Shown here: piece after piece, positions 17,501 through 27,150 of the stretch | Numbering within the stretch: the first letter of the stretch is position 1 | Layout of the letters: each line of letters opens with the position of its first letter | Assembly: GCF_026870155.1 (NCBI RefSeq) | Contig: NZ_CP113975.1 | Span: 4,030,001 to 4,094,000 of the forward strand | Direction of reading: 5' to 3' | DNA: 64,000 nt | Source of the DNA: Flavobacterium marginilacus | GTDB taxonomy: Bacteria; Bacteroidota; Bacteroidia; Flavobacteriales; Flavobacteriaceae | Program-made: the position numbers and the translations under genes | Notes under the pieces: model-generated | Database searches by the model: none | Told to the model about the DNA's origin: nothing | What the model saw: the letters and a program-made list of their open reading frames with translations, nothing else

Positions 17501-18889
17501 CTAAACTTCTTTATCAGTATGCTGTGTAACCAGTTTTTTTGTCAGGCGTACAAATCGAATATATAAAAATAAAGCCGCCGCCGTCAGTCCCGCCAAAAGT
17601 CCGATCCAGACCCCCACGGCTTTCAAATCAGTATATTTCCCCAAATAAAAAGAAATAGGAAAACCAACTATCCAATAGGCAACAAACGTAATGTACATAG
17701 GAACTTTTACATCCTGCAGACCTCTCAAAGCTCCAAGAACTACAACCTGAATTCCATCTGAAATTTGAAAAATAGCGGCTATCAATAATAATTTTGAAGT
17801 AATCATAATGATTTCTTTATTATCTAAAGTTTGTGCTGGATCGTGCATATTCAGAAACAAATGCGGCAGATAATTATGAAAAACTACAAAGATTAATGCA
17901 AAGAAAGCTTCGGTAATTATTGCTAATAAAAAGATAGATCGGGCTACAATAATCAAATTTTTATAGTCTGCCACACCTCTGGAATGCCCCACACGAATCA
18001 TCGCGGTAACACTCAAACCCATTGCTACCATAAATGTTGACGATGCTAATATAAGCGCAATCTGATTCGCCGCCTGACTGTTTTTTCCCAGCGATCCCGA
18101 AAGCCATATTGCAGCCGTAAACAAAGTCACCTCAAACAGCATCTGCATTGCAGAAGGGATTCCAAGGTTAATAATTTTTTTGATTATTGATTTTTTGATT
18201 TCTTTGAAAGTGAAATTTTTAAAATATTTATGCATCACAGCATTGTGCTTCATCAGATAATGCATAAAAACGACCATCATTATTCTGGAAATAACCGTTC
18301 CCAATGCTGCTCCCGTCACGCCTAATTTTGGAAAAAACCAAAATCCATAAATCAGTACATAATTAAAAAAAACGTGAACCACATTGGTCAGAATAATCGA
18401 ATACATCGAATATTTCGTCAAAGACAAACCGTCAGCAAATTGCTTATATCCCTGATACATCACAACCGGAATCAAGGAAAAAGCAACCCAGTCAACATAA
18501 GGAGCGGCTAGTAAAACCACTGCTTCTGGCTGATTCATATAATACATTAACTGCTTTGACAGCACAGTTATAATGAACAATGAGATTCCCAAAACAGTAC
18601 ATAACAGCAGGCCATGATGAAACGTAGTTCGGATCTTTTTATCATTTTTTTCGGCATCTGCTTCTGCCACCAAAGGTGTAATTGCTGTAGAAAATCCTAT
18701 TCCGATGGCCATAGCCAAAAAGATAAAACTATTCCCCAAGGAAACTGCCGCCAGTTCGGTAGAGCCTAGATTTCCAACCATATAATTATCAACAATACCT
18801 ATAAGAGTATGTCCAAGCATTCCTAAAATTACCGGGTAAGCCAACTTAATATTATATGCAAATTCTTGGGTGTATTTAGAAAAATTCAT
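17501..18889 (-). CDS. MATE family multidrug/metabolite efflux transporter
   Basis: The protein (462 residues from this start) has twelve predicted membrane helices and the MATE N-terminal pattern PVILGMLGHTLIGIVDNYMVGNLG. It would export cationic or aromatic compounds by Na+ or H+ antiport. An upstream ATG at 18955 would add 22 residues, but a consensus promoter lies at 18909-18942, inside that extension, so 18889 is the better start. It stands alone; the substrate cannot be predicted. Confidence 0.9.
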   Translation of the reverse strand: MNFSKYTQEFAYNIKLAYPVILGMLGHTLIGIVDNYMVGNLGSTELAAVSLGNSFIFLAMAIGIGFSTAITPLVAEADAEKNDKKIRTTFHHGLLLCTVLGISLFIITVLSKQLMYYMNQPEAVVLLAAPYVDWVAFSLIPVVMYQGYKQFADGLSLTKYSMYSIILTNVVHVFFNYVLIYGFWFFPKLGVTGAALGTVISRIMMVVFMHYLMKHNAVMHKYFKNFTFKEIKKSIIKKIINLGIPSAMQMLFEVTLFTAAIWLSGSLGKNSQAANQIALILASSTFMVAMGLSVTAMIRVGHSRGVADYKNLIIVARSIFLLAIITEAFFALIFVVFHNYLPHLFLNMHDPAQTLDNKEIIMITSKLLLIAAIFQISDGIQVVVLGALRGLQDVKVPMYITFVAYWIVGFPISFYLGKYTDLKAVGVWIGLLAGLTAAALFLYIRFVRLTKKLVTQHTDKEV

Positions 18890-18908
18890 TTTGATTTTAT
18901 TTAGTCGG

Positions 18909-18942
18909 CAAAGGTAATTAGAACAAACTGATTCTGTCAAAA
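18909..18942 (-). promoter_or_regulatory. promoter of the MATE gene
   Basis: On the minus strand TTTTG (18938-18942) and TACCTTTG (18909-18916) are 21 bases apart, matching the Bacteroidota consensus. The -7 box ends 19 bases upstream of ATG 18889, which fixes the start choice. Confidence 0.6.
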
Positions 18943-19121
18943 TTATTTTATTCATAAAAAACTTAATGCAGATCAGCTCCGAATTATATAAAAACTCAAA
19001 ATAACTCTATACATAATAATTTTCCAAGATAGAATAATAATAGAAATCCAGGTAAAGGTGTTAGCTAGGCAGGTATTTGCGCTGCTTATGGTTTTGATTT
19101 ATAAAATCATCCAGCTTCTAT

Positions 19122-19152
19122 AAAAAATGTGCAGTTTTTCGGCACATTTTTT
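19122..19152. terminator. bidirectional hairpin terminator
   Basis: A perfect 11-base stem AAAAAATGTGC ... GCACATTTTTT has a 9-base loop and T-runs on both strands. It lies in the spacer between two divergently placed genes, so it probably ends readthrough or a short unannotated transcript. Confidence 0.55.
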
Positions 19153-19195
19153 TTGCTCAAAAATTAAATTACAGTTTATATACTGTATTTTTGAA

Positions 19196-19293
19196 GGAGC
19201 TTAATCCAGCTGTTCACTGCAAATGCAATTCACTGAACTCCTATGAAAATAAAAGTTAGTGAAGTAATAATTTCCACTTCCATCTGGGCTAGG
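19196..19293. repeat. dispersed intergenic repeat, copy 1
   Basis: It begins GGAGCTTAATCCAGCTGTTC and ends CCACTTCCATCTGGGCTAGG. The same borders, GGAGCTAAATCCAGCTGTCC and CCACTCCCATCTGGGCTAAG, flank copy 2 at 33939-34015, while the centre differs. The copies have a conserved outer frame and a variable core. The remainder of the 18890-19318 spacer shows only the promoter and terminator listed. Confidence 0.7.
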
Positions 19294-19318
19294 GCATTCA
19301 TTTTCAAAACAACATTTA

Positions 19319-20155
19319 ATGGAAAAATTCACACTTGAAATTCTTTTTCACATCATCGGAATTGGTTCTGCCTCCGGACTCATCTACAAAGATAACAGCT
19401 TATTTATCATTGGCGACAATAGCGGATTTTTATACGAATACGCCATTCCCTCACAAACCTTGCAGCAGCATAAAATCATAGAAAACGCAACCGCAAATAT
19501 TATAAAAAGCGAGAAACCCGATTTTGAGGCTATTACTCATTTTGGAGACACGCTTTATGTTTTTGGTTCAGGATCTACCCAAAAAAGAAACGCGATGGTA
19601 GAAATTAATACCCTGCAAAAAGAAATCCGAACAAACGATCTTACCGATTTATACGGGGTAATGCAAAGTTTCGGCGAAATCAAACCCGAAGATTTTAATA
19701 TTGAAGGCGCCATTTACACTGGCGAAGAATGGTATTTATTCAACCGAGGCAATGGCGAATCGGCAAAAAATACAGTTTTCACCGTTCAAGGCAAAAACTT
19801 AGTAAACGAATTCAAAATTCTTTCTAACAGTTATAAATTACCCAAAATAAAAGGAGTACGAAGCAGTTTTACAGATGCTGTTCTGCTCGATGGCAAAATT
19901 TATTTCCTTGCAACTGCCGAAGATACTAAGTCAACTTACCACGATGGCGAAATCCTGGGAAGCTTCATTGGCTGTATTGATACCAAAACAATGAAAATCG
20001 ACTTTACCAAAAAAATCAGTGACACCCAAAAATTCGAAGGAATTACCGTTTATCAAAACAGCGGCAATTCAATTGAGTTTTTGCTTTGCGAAGACAAAGA
20101 CACCGAAGTTTTAGAAACCACTATTTATAAATTATCCATTCCAAAACATAAATAA
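19319..20155 (+). CDS. conserved protein with probable beta-propeller fold
   Basis: A 278-residue soluble protein without a signal peptide. Repeated strand-like segments (SGLIYKDNSLFIIGDNSGFLYEY, DFEAITHFGDTLYVFGSGS, DAVLLDGKIYFLATAED, FEGITVYQNSGNSIEFLLCEDKD) resemble propeller blades, and it belongs to a family of unnamed proteins common in flavobacteria (DUF6929-like, from memory). No catalytic motif is visible. It precedes the sigma factor gene by 80 bases in the same direction, which may or may not mean co-transcription. Confidence 0.7.
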   Translation: MEKFTLEILFHIIGIGSASGLIYKDNSLFIIGDNSGFLYEYAIPSQTLQQHKIIENATANIIKSEKPDFEAITHFGDTLYVFGSGSTQKRNAMVEINTLQKEIRTNDLTDLYGVMQSFGEIKPEDFNIEGAIYTGEEWYLFNRGNGESAKNTVFTVQGKNLVNEFKILSNSYKLPKIKGVRSSFTDAVLLDGKIYFLATAEDTKSTYHDGEILGSFIGCIDTKTMKIDFTKKISDTQKFEGITVYQNSGNSIEFLLCEDKDTEVLETTIYKLSIPKHK

Positions 20156-20235
20156 AAAATCACTTTTAAAAAATTTTTCCACTCCTTCCCAACCTTTTTC
20201 TCTTTTTCATCCTCTTTAGTAGAAAGATAACAATT

Positions 20236-20772
20236 GTGATAAACGAAAACTTAATTTCTGACTGCAAAAAAATGCACCGCGATGCCCAGCGTCAGGTGTA
20301 TGAGCTTATGGCTCCCAAATTGTATCGCACCTGCAAGCGTTACCTAAAGAAAGAAGAAGAAATAGAAGAAGCCTTGGCCGATGCTTTTTATACTATTTTT
20401 ACCAAACTCGATCAACTGAAAGAGTTTGGCGCTTTTGAAGCCTGGTCTCGAAAAATCGCAGTCAATCATTGTTTGGCGACGATTAAGAAAAAGACCAATT
20501 TCAATTTATATCTCGATGATGTCAAAACTATTTCTCAGCCATTTACAGACGAAGTAACAGAACTTGAGGAAGAAGATTTACTCAATTTGCTAAATCATAT
20601 TCCAGACGGCTGCAAAACCATTTTTAATCTTTTCGTTATCGAAGGTTTCAGTCACAAAGAAATTGCGGCTATGCTTAACATTTCCGAAGGCACTTCTAAA
20701 TCACAATTGAATGCTTCGAAAACCAAGCTCAAAGAGTTAGTAAACAATTTGTATTACCAAAAAGCGAAATAG
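20236..20772 (+). CDS. ECF-type RNA polymerase sigma factor
   Basis: The 178-residue protein has region 2 (EEEIEEALADAFYTIFTKLDQ, AFEAWSRKIAVNHC) and region 4 (GFSHKEIAAMLNISEGTSKSQL). It directs RNA polymerase to a specific regulon, presumably in response to an envelope signal. The start is GTG at 20236. The next gene begins 2 bases after its stop and encodes a protein with a cytoplasmic N-terminus and one membrane helix. That is the layout of a sigma/anti-sigma pair. Confidence 0.92.
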   Translation: MINENLISDCKKMHRDAQRQVYELMAPKLYRTCKRYLKKEEEIEEALADAFYTIFTKLDQLKEFGAFEAWSRKIAVNHCLATIKKKTNFNLYLDDVKTISQPFTDEVTELEEEDLLNLLNHIPDGCKTIFNLFVIEGFSHKEIAAMLNISEGTSKSQLNASKTKLKELVNNLYYQKAK

Positions 20773-20774
20773 TC

Positions 20775-23213
20775 ATGGACAATCAAGATAAAATATTCAA
20801 TAAAATAAAAAATGCTTCTCAAAAAGCAGAAGAAAAAGACTTTCCTGCCTTCGAAAAGGTATGGATGCGTGTAGAAGAAAAACTCGACAAAAAAGAAGAT
20901 AAAAAAGCAATTGTTCTTTGGAAAAAGCTGGCAATTGCAGCTTCACTCCTGTTGTTTTTTTCATTGGGATATCAGTTTTTCAAAACAGATTCAGAAATTA
21001 GCATTCCAAAAGGAATTCGAGAAAACAATGTGGTTATTGAAGAAAAAAAAGATACTAAAGCGACTCAAGAACCTTCAGAAGCTATTAAATCCGATGCCGA
21101 AACTATATTGAAAAAGCAGCTTTCAAAACAAAATCCATTAGCTGTTTTAGATACCATTTATGAAACAAAAGTGAGTTCGGTTGGAAATGAAGCTATACTA
21201 GTTGAAGAAAGTCCTAATGCTTTAAATGAAGTAGTGGTTATTGGTTATGGAACTCAAAAAAAATCAAGTGTAACGGGTTCTGTTACTACTGTTACTGCTG
21301 ATGATTTACAAAAAAGCAAATCATCTAATAATATTCAAACTTTGCAAGGAAGAGTTGCTGGAGTTCAAATCTCAAACAATGCAGGATATGTAAGTCCAGA
21401 ATATTATTACTCAACAAATAAAACAAAATTGATTCCTGGTACAAAAATAGCTACTGGAAATGCATATCTAGCACTCAATAAATCAAAAAAAGAAGAATCA
21501 GAACAAATTAGAATTCGAGGAAATGCATCAATTTCACAAACAGGAGAACCATTATATGTGGTAGATGGAATTCCTGTAAATGATATTTCAGAAATAAATC
21601 CAAATGACATTAAGAATATGAATGTTCTTAAAGATGCTACTTCAACAGCAATATACGGAAGTCGTGCTTCAAACGGAGTAATTTTAATAACAACTAAAAA
21701 TGGTACCTATCAAAACCTTTCTAAAAAACAATTGGAAAGAAAACTGAAAAAACTAAATAAAAACAAAGAATCTGAAGTTCAAAAACCAGCTCCACAATCC
21801 ATTGAAGTTTCTACTGAAGATTATGATAATTTTGTAGAAAATCAATTTGAAAGTCCAAAAGCAGCACCGCTATCTACTTTTTCTATTGATGTTGATAATG
21901 CTTCCTACACCAATGTAAGACGATTTCTAAACAACGGTCAAACGGTTCCGAAAGACGCTGTGAGACTCGAAGAAATGATGAATTTCTTTAAATACAAATA
22001 TCCTCAGCCACAAAATCAGCATCCTTTTTCTATCAATACCGAATACAGTAGTTGCCCTTGGAATCCAAAGCACCAATTATTAAAAATTGGTTTACAGGGA
22101 AAAAATATTCCAACAGATAATCTGCCCGCTTCTAATTTGGTTTTTCTGATTGATGTATCAGGTTCTATGAGTGATGCTAACAAATTACCATTGCTAAAAC
22201 AATCAATGAAAATTTTGGTAAACGAACTTCGCAAAAAAGACAAAGTTGCCATTGTTGTTTATGCAGGTGCCGCAGGAATGGTTTTGCCTCCGACAAGTGG
22301 AGACGAAAAACAAACCATAATCGATGCTTTAGAAAAACTTAATGCCGGAGGAAGTACGGCTGGCGGAGCAGGAATAGAATTGGCTTACAAATTAGCCGAA
22401 GAAAATTTCATCAGAGGAGGAAATAATCGTGTGATTCTAGCTACCGATGGCGATTTTAACGTAGGCGCGACATCCAATACTGATATGCAGACATTGATTG
22501 AACAAAAAAGAAAATCGGGTGTGTTTCTAACTTGTCTGGGTTACGGAATGGGGAATTACAAAGACAGCAAAATGGAAACGTTATCCGATAAAGGCAATGG
22601 AAATTATGCTTATATCGACAACATTCAGGAGGCGAATCGCTTTTTAGGAAAAGAATTCAAAGGTTCTATGTTTGCTATCGCCAAAGATGTTAAAATCCAA
22701 ATCGAATTCAATCCAAAACAGGTACAGGCCTATCGCTTGATTGGTTATGAAAACAGAAAATTACGCCCAGAAGATTTTACCAACGATGCTATTGATGCGG
22801 GCGAATTAGGAAGCGGACATACCGTTACGGCTTTGTATGAAGTGATTCCGATAGGTGTAAAGAGTGAGTTCTTAAACAATCAGCCAGATTTAAAATACAC
22901 CAAAACAACTTCAACTGAAAATGATTATTCTGATGAACTGGCAACTATCAAATTCCGTTATAAAAAACCAGATGGAGACAAAAGCATCGAAATGGTAAAA
23001 GTGATTGAAAACAAATCAATTCCGTTGAAAAACTCATCGGATGATTTTAAATTCAGCACTGCAGTCGCTTGGTTTGGACTGAAATTAAGAGATTCAAATC
23101 TGGTTCCGAATAAATCCTCAGAAGAAATTAAAAACCTGGCAAAAGAAGGATTATCAAATGATGAAGACGGTTATAAAGCAGAATTTATCCGTTTGGTAGA
23201 AACTGTTAAATAG
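20775..23213 (+). CDS. membrane-anchored fusion of TonB-plug domain and von Willebrand A domain
   Basis: The 812-residue protein has a charged N-terminus (1-48) and one membrane helix (about 50-69). A SusC-like plug domain follows (about 150-310), with NEVVVIGYGTQKKSSVTGSV, IRIRGNASISQTGEPLYVVD and a DATSTAIYGSRASNGVILITT end. A VWA domain comes next with MIDAS residues DVSGS (460-464), then a C-terminal DUF3520-like part. No beta-barrel follows the plug. VWA domains bind proteins through a metal ion. Adjacent to an ECF sigma factor, it may combine sigma control with protein binding in the periplasm. Role inferred; domain order is seen. Confidence 0.88.
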   Translation: MDNQDKIFNKIKNASQKAEEKDFPAFEKVWMRVEEKLDKKEDKKAIVLWKKLAIAASLLLFFSLGYQFFKTDSEISIPKGIRENNVVIEEKKDTKATQEPSEAIKSDAETILKKQLSKQNPLAVLDTIYETKVSSVGNEAILVEESPNALNEVVVIGYGTQKKSSVTGSVTTVTADDLQKSKSSNNIQTLQGRVAGVQISNNAGYVSPEYYYSTNKTKLIPGTKIATGNAYLALNKSKKEESEQIRIRGNASISQTGEPLYVVDGIPVNDISEINPNDIKNMNVLKDATSTAIYGSRASNGVILITTKNGTYQNLSKKQLERKLKKLNKNKESEVQKPAPQSIEVSTEDYDNFVENQFESPKAAPLSTFSIDVDNASYTNVRRFLNNGQTVPKDAVRLEEMMNFFKYKYPQPQNQHPFSINTEYSSCPWNPKHQLLKIGLQGKNIPTDNLPASNLVFLIDVSGSMSDANKLPLLKQSMKILVNELRKKDKVAIVVYAGAAGMVLPPTSGDEKQTIIDALEKLNAGGSTAGGAGIELAYKLAEENFIRGGNNRVILATDGDFNVGATSNTDMQTLIEQKRKSGVFLTCLGYGMGNYKDSKMETLSDKGNGNYAYIDNIQEANRFLGKEFKGSMFAIAKDVKIQIEFNPKQVQAYRLIGYENRKLRPEDFTNDAIDAGELGSGHTVTALYEVIPIGVKSEFLNNQPDLKYTKTTSTENDYSDELATIKFRYKKPDGDKSIEMVKVIENKSIPLKNSSDDFKFSTAVAWFGLKLRDSNLVPNKSSEEIKNLAKEGLSNDEDGYKAEFIRLVETVK

Positions 23214-23217
23214 TTTT

Positions 23218-23256
23218 AGACCTAACAGGTTTTTGAAACCTGTTAGGTCTTTTTTG
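23218..23256 (+). terminator. intrinsic terminator of the sigma/VWA operon
   Basis: A perfect 15-base stem AGACCTAACAGGTTT ... AAACCTGTTAGGTCT with a 3-base loop, followed by TTTTTTGT, begins 4 bases after the stop codon. Confidence 0.92.
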
Positions 23257-23288
23257 TATTTAATGTTCTTCTGCCTAAACAAATACCT

Positions 23289-23296
23289 TAACTTTG
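23289..23296 (+). promoter_or_regulatory. -7 element before the SDR gene
   Basis: TAACTTTG matches TAnnTTTG and ends 25 bases before the ATG, downstream of the previous terminator. No good -33 box was found. Confidence 0.4.
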
Positions 23297-23321
23297 ATTT
23301 CTGAACAAATAGAAAACAAAA

Positions 23322-24038
23322 ATGAACGACTTAAAAAATAAGAATGCACTGATTACAGGTGCTGGAAAAGGAATTGGAAAAGCAATCGCATTAGCTTTAG
23401 CCAAAGAAGGAGTGAATGTGATTTTAGTAGCAAGAACACAAGAGGAAATCGACAATGTAGCTGCAAAGGCACGTTCCTTAAGAGTGAAATCTTTAGCAAT
23501 AACTGCTGATGTTGCCGATATCAACTCGGTAAATACTGCCGTGGAGAAAGCTTTATCTGAATTCGGATCGATTGATATTTTAATTAATAATGCAGGAATT
23601 GCTGCTTTTGGCAAGTTTCTGGAATTGGAACCTGCCGAATGGGAACGTATCATTCAGGTGAATTTAATGGGAACGTATTATGTTACCCGCGCTATTTTAC
23701 CCAATATGATCGAAAGACAAACTGGTGATATTATCAACATTTCATCCACAGCGGGATTGAACGGAAATGCTTTAACCAGTGCTTATAGTGCTTCTAAATT
23801 TGCAGTTTTGGGATTGACAGATTCTTTGATGCAGGAAGTACGCAAACACAACATTCGTGTTACAGCTTTGACTCCAAGTACGGTTGCGACTGATATGGCA
23901 AAAGATTTAAAACTCACAGATGGCAATCCAGAAAAAGTAATGCAATCTGAAGATATGGCTGAATTAATCATCGCTCAGCTAAAATTAAACCGACGCGTTT
24001 TTATCAAAAACAGCAGTATTTGGTCAACGAATCCTTAA
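23322..24038 (+). CDS. short-chain dehydrogenase/reductase (FabG-like)
   Basis: The 238-residue SDR has the cofactor motif TGAGKGIG (12-19), NNAG (89-92) and the catalytic Ser/Tyr155/Lys159 set ([14 protein letters not shown]). The closest pattern is 3-oxoacyl-ACP reductase, but many SDRs share it and no fatty-acid genes lie nearby. It is a single-gene unit between a terminator and a repeat-filled spacer. The substrate is unknown; an NAD(P)H-dependent ketone or alcohol reaction in the cytoplasm is expected. Confidence 0.88.
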   Translation: MNDLKNKNALITGAGKGIGKAIALALAKEGVNVILVARTQEEIDNVAAKARSLRVKSLAITADVADINSVNTAVEKALSEFGSIDILINNAGIAAFGKFLELEPAEWERIIQVNLMGTYYVTRAILPNMIERQTGDIINISSTAGLNGNALTSAYSASKFAVLGLTDSLMQEVRKHNIRVTALTPSTVATDMAKDLKLTDGNPEKVMQSEDMAELIIAQLKLNRRVFIKNSSIWSTNP

Positions 24039-24047
24039 GAATTATTA

Positions 24048-24155
24048 AACACGAATTTCACGAATGAGCACGAATTAATTTATAATTTCAAGTACGATTC
24101 GTGAAATTCGTATTTTTTAAATTTAAAATTTGTGAAAATTTGTGAAATTCGTGTT
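24048..24155. repeat. intergenic inverted repeat of the CACGAATTTCAC family
   Basis: AACACGAATTTCAC (24048-24061) and GTGAAATTCGTGTT (24142-24155) are exact inverted copies. An inner pair, CGAATTTCACGAAT and ATTCGTGAAATTCG, adds further pairing. Related elements lie at 38615-38686 and 59261-59390. It separates two converging genes and could act as a terminator-like fold. Confidence 0.75.
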
Positions 24156-24162
24156 AGCGTCT

Positions 24163-25491
24163 TTAAACTTCAACATTTAAAAATTCCATTCTCACGCTTC
24201 CGTCTTCGTCAATTTTTGTCAGATTGATTTCGTGCAGCGTATTTACTAATTCTGGATTCCAAGGTGTTTTTACTTTTACATAGTTTTCTGTAAAACCATG
24301 TATGTAACCTTCCTTATTTTCGCTTTCAAAAAGTACCGTTCTGTTTGTTCCTAACTGACTTTCGTAAAACGCGCGGCGTTTTTTTACGGATAAACCACGA
24401 AGCATTTTACTGCGTTTAGCGCGGACATTCGCAGGAACAACACCTTCCATTTCGGCAGCTTCGGTATTATCTCTTTCCGAATATGTAAAAACATGTAAAT
24501 AGGAAATATCCATTTCATTCAGAAAATGATACGTTTCCAGAAAATGCTCATCGGTTTCGCCCGGAAAACCAACAATCACATCAACGCCAATACAAGCGTG
24601 CGGCATAACTTCCCGAATTTTATTAACTCTTTCGGTATATACTTCACGTAAATAACGGCGCTTCATTAATTTTAAAATAGCATTGCTTCCCGATTGCAGC
24701 GGAATATGAAAATGCGGTACAAATGTTCTGCTTTTAGAAACAAATTCTATAGTTTCATTCTTCAGCAAATTGGGTTCAATAGAGGAAATACGCAGTCTTT
24801 CGATTCCTTCCACTTTGTCCAAAGCCTGAACTAGTTCCAAAAATGTATGCTCGTGTTTTTTATTCCCAAATTCCCCTTTTCCATAATCTCCGATATTAAC
24901 TCCTGTCAGAACAATTTCTTTGATATTTTGTTTCGAAATTTCGTAGGCGTTTTTCAAGACATTTTCCAGTTCATCACTTCGAGAAATGCCGCGTGCCAAA
25001 GGAATTGTACAATATGTGCATTTATAATCACAGCCATCCTGCACTTTTAGGAAAGCTCGGGTTCTATCTCCTATCGAATAACTGCCAACATAAAAATCGG
25101 CTTCGGCAATCTCACAGGAGTGTACTTCGCCAAAATCATTTTTGGATAAATCATTGATATAATCTGCTAATTTGAATTTTTCTGTAGCTCCAAGGACTAG
25201 ATCTACACCATCAACATCGGCTAATTCTTCGGGCTTTAGCTGTGCATAGCATCCAACTGCAGCGACAAAAGCTTTGTCGTTTAACTTCATCGCCTTACGC
25301 ACTACTTGTTTAAACTGCTTATCGGCATTCTCTGTAACCGAACAGGTGTTGATTACATACATATCGGCCACTTCTTCAAAATCTACCCGATCAAAACCTT
25401 CATCTTCTAAATTTCGAGCGATTGTAGATGTCTCCGAAAAATTCAATTTACAGCCAAGCGTGTAAAAAGCCACTTTTTTTCTATTCTCCAT
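24163..25491 (-). CDS. mtaB: tRNA N6-threonylcarbamoyladenosine methylthiotransferase MtaB
   Basis: The 442-residue radical SAM methylthiotransferase has the N-terminal UPF0004 cluster cysteines (TLGCKLN, INTCSVTE, AVGCYAQ) and the radical SAM motif in GCDYKCTYCTIP. A C-terminal TRAM-type domain follows. It adds a methylthio group to t6A37 of ANN-decoding tRNAs. The LGCKLN start and overall length place it in the MtaB branch and not with MiaB or RimO. It is a single gene with a -7 box upstream. Confidence 0.92.
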   Translation of the reverse strand: MENRKKVAFYTLGCKLNFSETSTIARNLEDEGFDRVDFEEVADMYVINTCSVTENADKQFKQVVRKAMKLNDKAFVAAVGCYAQLKPEELADVDGVDLVLGATEKFKLADYINDLSKNDFGEVHSCEIAEADFYVGSYSIGDRTRAFLKVQDGCDYKCTYCTIPLARGISRSDELENVLKNAYEISKQNIKEIVLTGVNIGDYGKGEFGNKKHEHTFLELVQALDKVEGIERLRISSIEPNLLKNETIEFVSKSRTFVPHFHIPLQSGSNAILKLMKRRYLREVYTERVNKIREVMPHACIGVDVIVGFPGETDEHFLETYHFLNEMDISYLHVFTYSERDNTEAAEMEGVVPANVRAKRSKMLRGLSVKKRRAFYESQLGTNRTVLFESENKEGYIHGFTENYVKVKTPWNPELVNTLHEINLTKIDEDGSVRMEFLNVEV

Positions 25492-25536
25492 AATTACCTT
25501 AAATCAATGAAATCGTTGTCAAAAAATTTAAGTGTG

Positions 25537-25544
25537 CAAATTTA
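25537..25544 (-). promoter_or_regulatory. -7 element of mtaB
   Basis: TAAATTTG on the minus strand fits TAnnTTTG and lies about 45 bases upstream of the mtaB ATG. No -33 box stands out. The remaining spacer to 25989 is AT-rich, without a gene, repeat or hairpin that I can support. Confidence 0.4.
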
Positions 25545-25989
25545 CAAACAAAAATCTACACTATAAAGCTGATGTTTATTTATATTTAACTGCTTTTGAG
25601 TCATTAAATGTAATTTTATCTTTGCGTTCATTAAACTTATAGAACTTACATATCAAAATCTTTATTTTTTCGTTCAAGGCTTTGTTCCTATTCATTTAAA
25701 TATTAATTTCACGACTCCAAAAACAAGCTAACGTATAAGCTCTAAATTGTACTAAATAGGAACATATCGCTATGTAAAAATCTAAATTATTACAAAAATA
25801 AAACAGAGCGGATAATATTATTTAACTTTTTGTGTTTTAGAAAGTATAAAGACAATTAATATAACTTTTTTTACAATATTCTTAAATGTCAAAAATTTGA
25901 CTTTGGAAAAAAATATTTTAATAACAATAATATGGGATCGCCGAAAACCATAAAGAGTAGGCAAATATTAAATTAAATAATAACATAAA

Positions 25990-26511
25990 ATGAAATCATT
26001 CTGCCTCACAATCTCCCTACTATTTATCGCACTTTGTTCACAAGCTCAAAATGCACCAGCTATAGCAACCAAAAACCCATTTCCTACAATCAGCACTTTG
26101 ACTGCTTGGGCGAGCTATAATTCACAGGAAAAATTCAACCTTGACATTAGAAGCCTTGGTTTTAAATTTGAAGAAAAATCAGCAGAAACAGCTTCTACTT
26201 CTTACACTTACATCAGAAAAGTTTCAGTTGACAATATAAACTATACTGACAGAATCGTTTACAGAATTGCAAATGACAATTCAGCCAGCATTATTTCATT
26301 GGTAACAGCATCAACCGATTTGGTTTCTTTTTACACGCCGCAATTGGCTGGTTATAAAACTGGAAAATGCGATAATGAAATGTCAAAAGACAAAAAAACA
26401 ACCTGTACCTGTTACAACAATGACAAATTTGTTATCGATGTATGTGACGAAAGGGTAAAGCTAACAATGGGTGACGGAAATAATTATTTTATTTCGGTTG
26501 CAAAAAAATAA
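25990..26511 (+). CDS. secreted protein of unknown function
   Basis: A 173-residue protein with a classic signal peptide (1-19, ending CSQAQ). The mature part has no recognised domain. It contains four clustered cysteines near the C-terminus (GKCDNEMSKDKKTTCTCYNN, then VIDVC), which could form disulfides in the periplasm. It stands alone between a 478-base AT-rich spacer and a strong terminator. Export is likely; the role is unknown. Confidence 0.75.
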   Translation: MKSFCLTISLLFIALCSQAQNAPAIATKNPFPTISTLTAWASYNSQEKFNLDIRSLGFKFEEKSAETASTSYTYIRKVSVDNINYTDRIVYRIANDNSASIISLVTASTDLVSFYTPQLAGYKTGKCDNEMSKDKKTTCTCYNNDKFVIDVCDERVKLTMGDGNNYFISVAKK

Positions 26512-26569
26512 CGAAAACTAAATTCTTTAGTTACAAAGATACACTGCAGTGCATGTCTATCCACAACAA

Positions 26570-26608
26570 AAAAATCCGTTTCATTTCAAAAAAATGAGAC
26601 GGATTTTT
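26570..26608. terminator. bidirectional terminator between converging genes
   Basis: A 15-base stem AAAAATCCGTTTCAT ... ATGAGACGGATTTTT with one G-U pair has T-runs on both strands. It lies between a plus-strand gene ending at 26511 and a minus-strand gene ending at 26623 and can serve both. Confidence 0.88.
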
Positions 26609-26622
26609 ATTTTGCGAAAAAA

Positions 26623-27150
26623 TTACAAATTTGGATTTTCAGCACTATACCAAACATGTTCTTCTCCTTCATATTCAAAGAAATTAACATAATGCATTCC
26701 CAGTTTTTCCAGAATATTCCTTGAGCCCTTATTTCCGGCATCTGCGTAAGCATAAAGATTCTCGATTTTCATTTCATTAAAAGCAAATGCAGTAAAAGCC
26801 AATCCAGCTTCGGCAGCATAGCCTTTTCCCCAATGTTTTTCTATAAACCGATATCCTATTTCATAAAAATTCTGATGATTATTGATTGTCTCCTTAATTA
26901 ATTTTATCCCAGACCAGCCAATAAACTCGTTGGTTTCTTTAAGAATAACAGCCCAGCGTCCAATTCCATTATCTATATACTGCTGTCTGATTTTTTCAAT
27001 CATCAGCCTGCTCTCCTCAATATCTTTTACAGGCTTCTTCCCTACAAATCGATGCACTTCAGGATTTGAGTCCAATTCGAACATTCCTTTATCATCAGAA
27101 GGCAATAATTCTCTTAAAATCAGTCTTTCTGTTTCTAAGCAAGATTTCAT
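26623..27150 (-). CDS. GNAT family N-acetyltransferase
   Basis: The 175-residue protein fits the RimJ/RimL-like GNAT family: TERLILRELLPSDD at the N-terminus, YRFIEKHWGKGYAAEAG for the acetyl-CoA-binding loop, and NKGSRNILEKLGM at the C-terminal end. It would acetylate an amino group of a protein or small molecule. Its ATG overlaps the stop of the HAD gene by one base (TAATG), so the two are co-translated. The substrate is unknown. Confidence 0.9.
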   Translation of the reverse strand: MKSCLETERLILRELLPSDDKGMFELDSNPEVHRFVGKKPVKDIEESRLMIEKIRQQYIDNGIGRWAVILKETNEFIGWSGIKLIKETINNHQNFYEIGYRFIEKHWGKGYAAEAGLAFTAFAFNEMKIENLYAYADAGNKGSRNILEKLGMHYVNFFEYEGEEHVWYSAENPNL

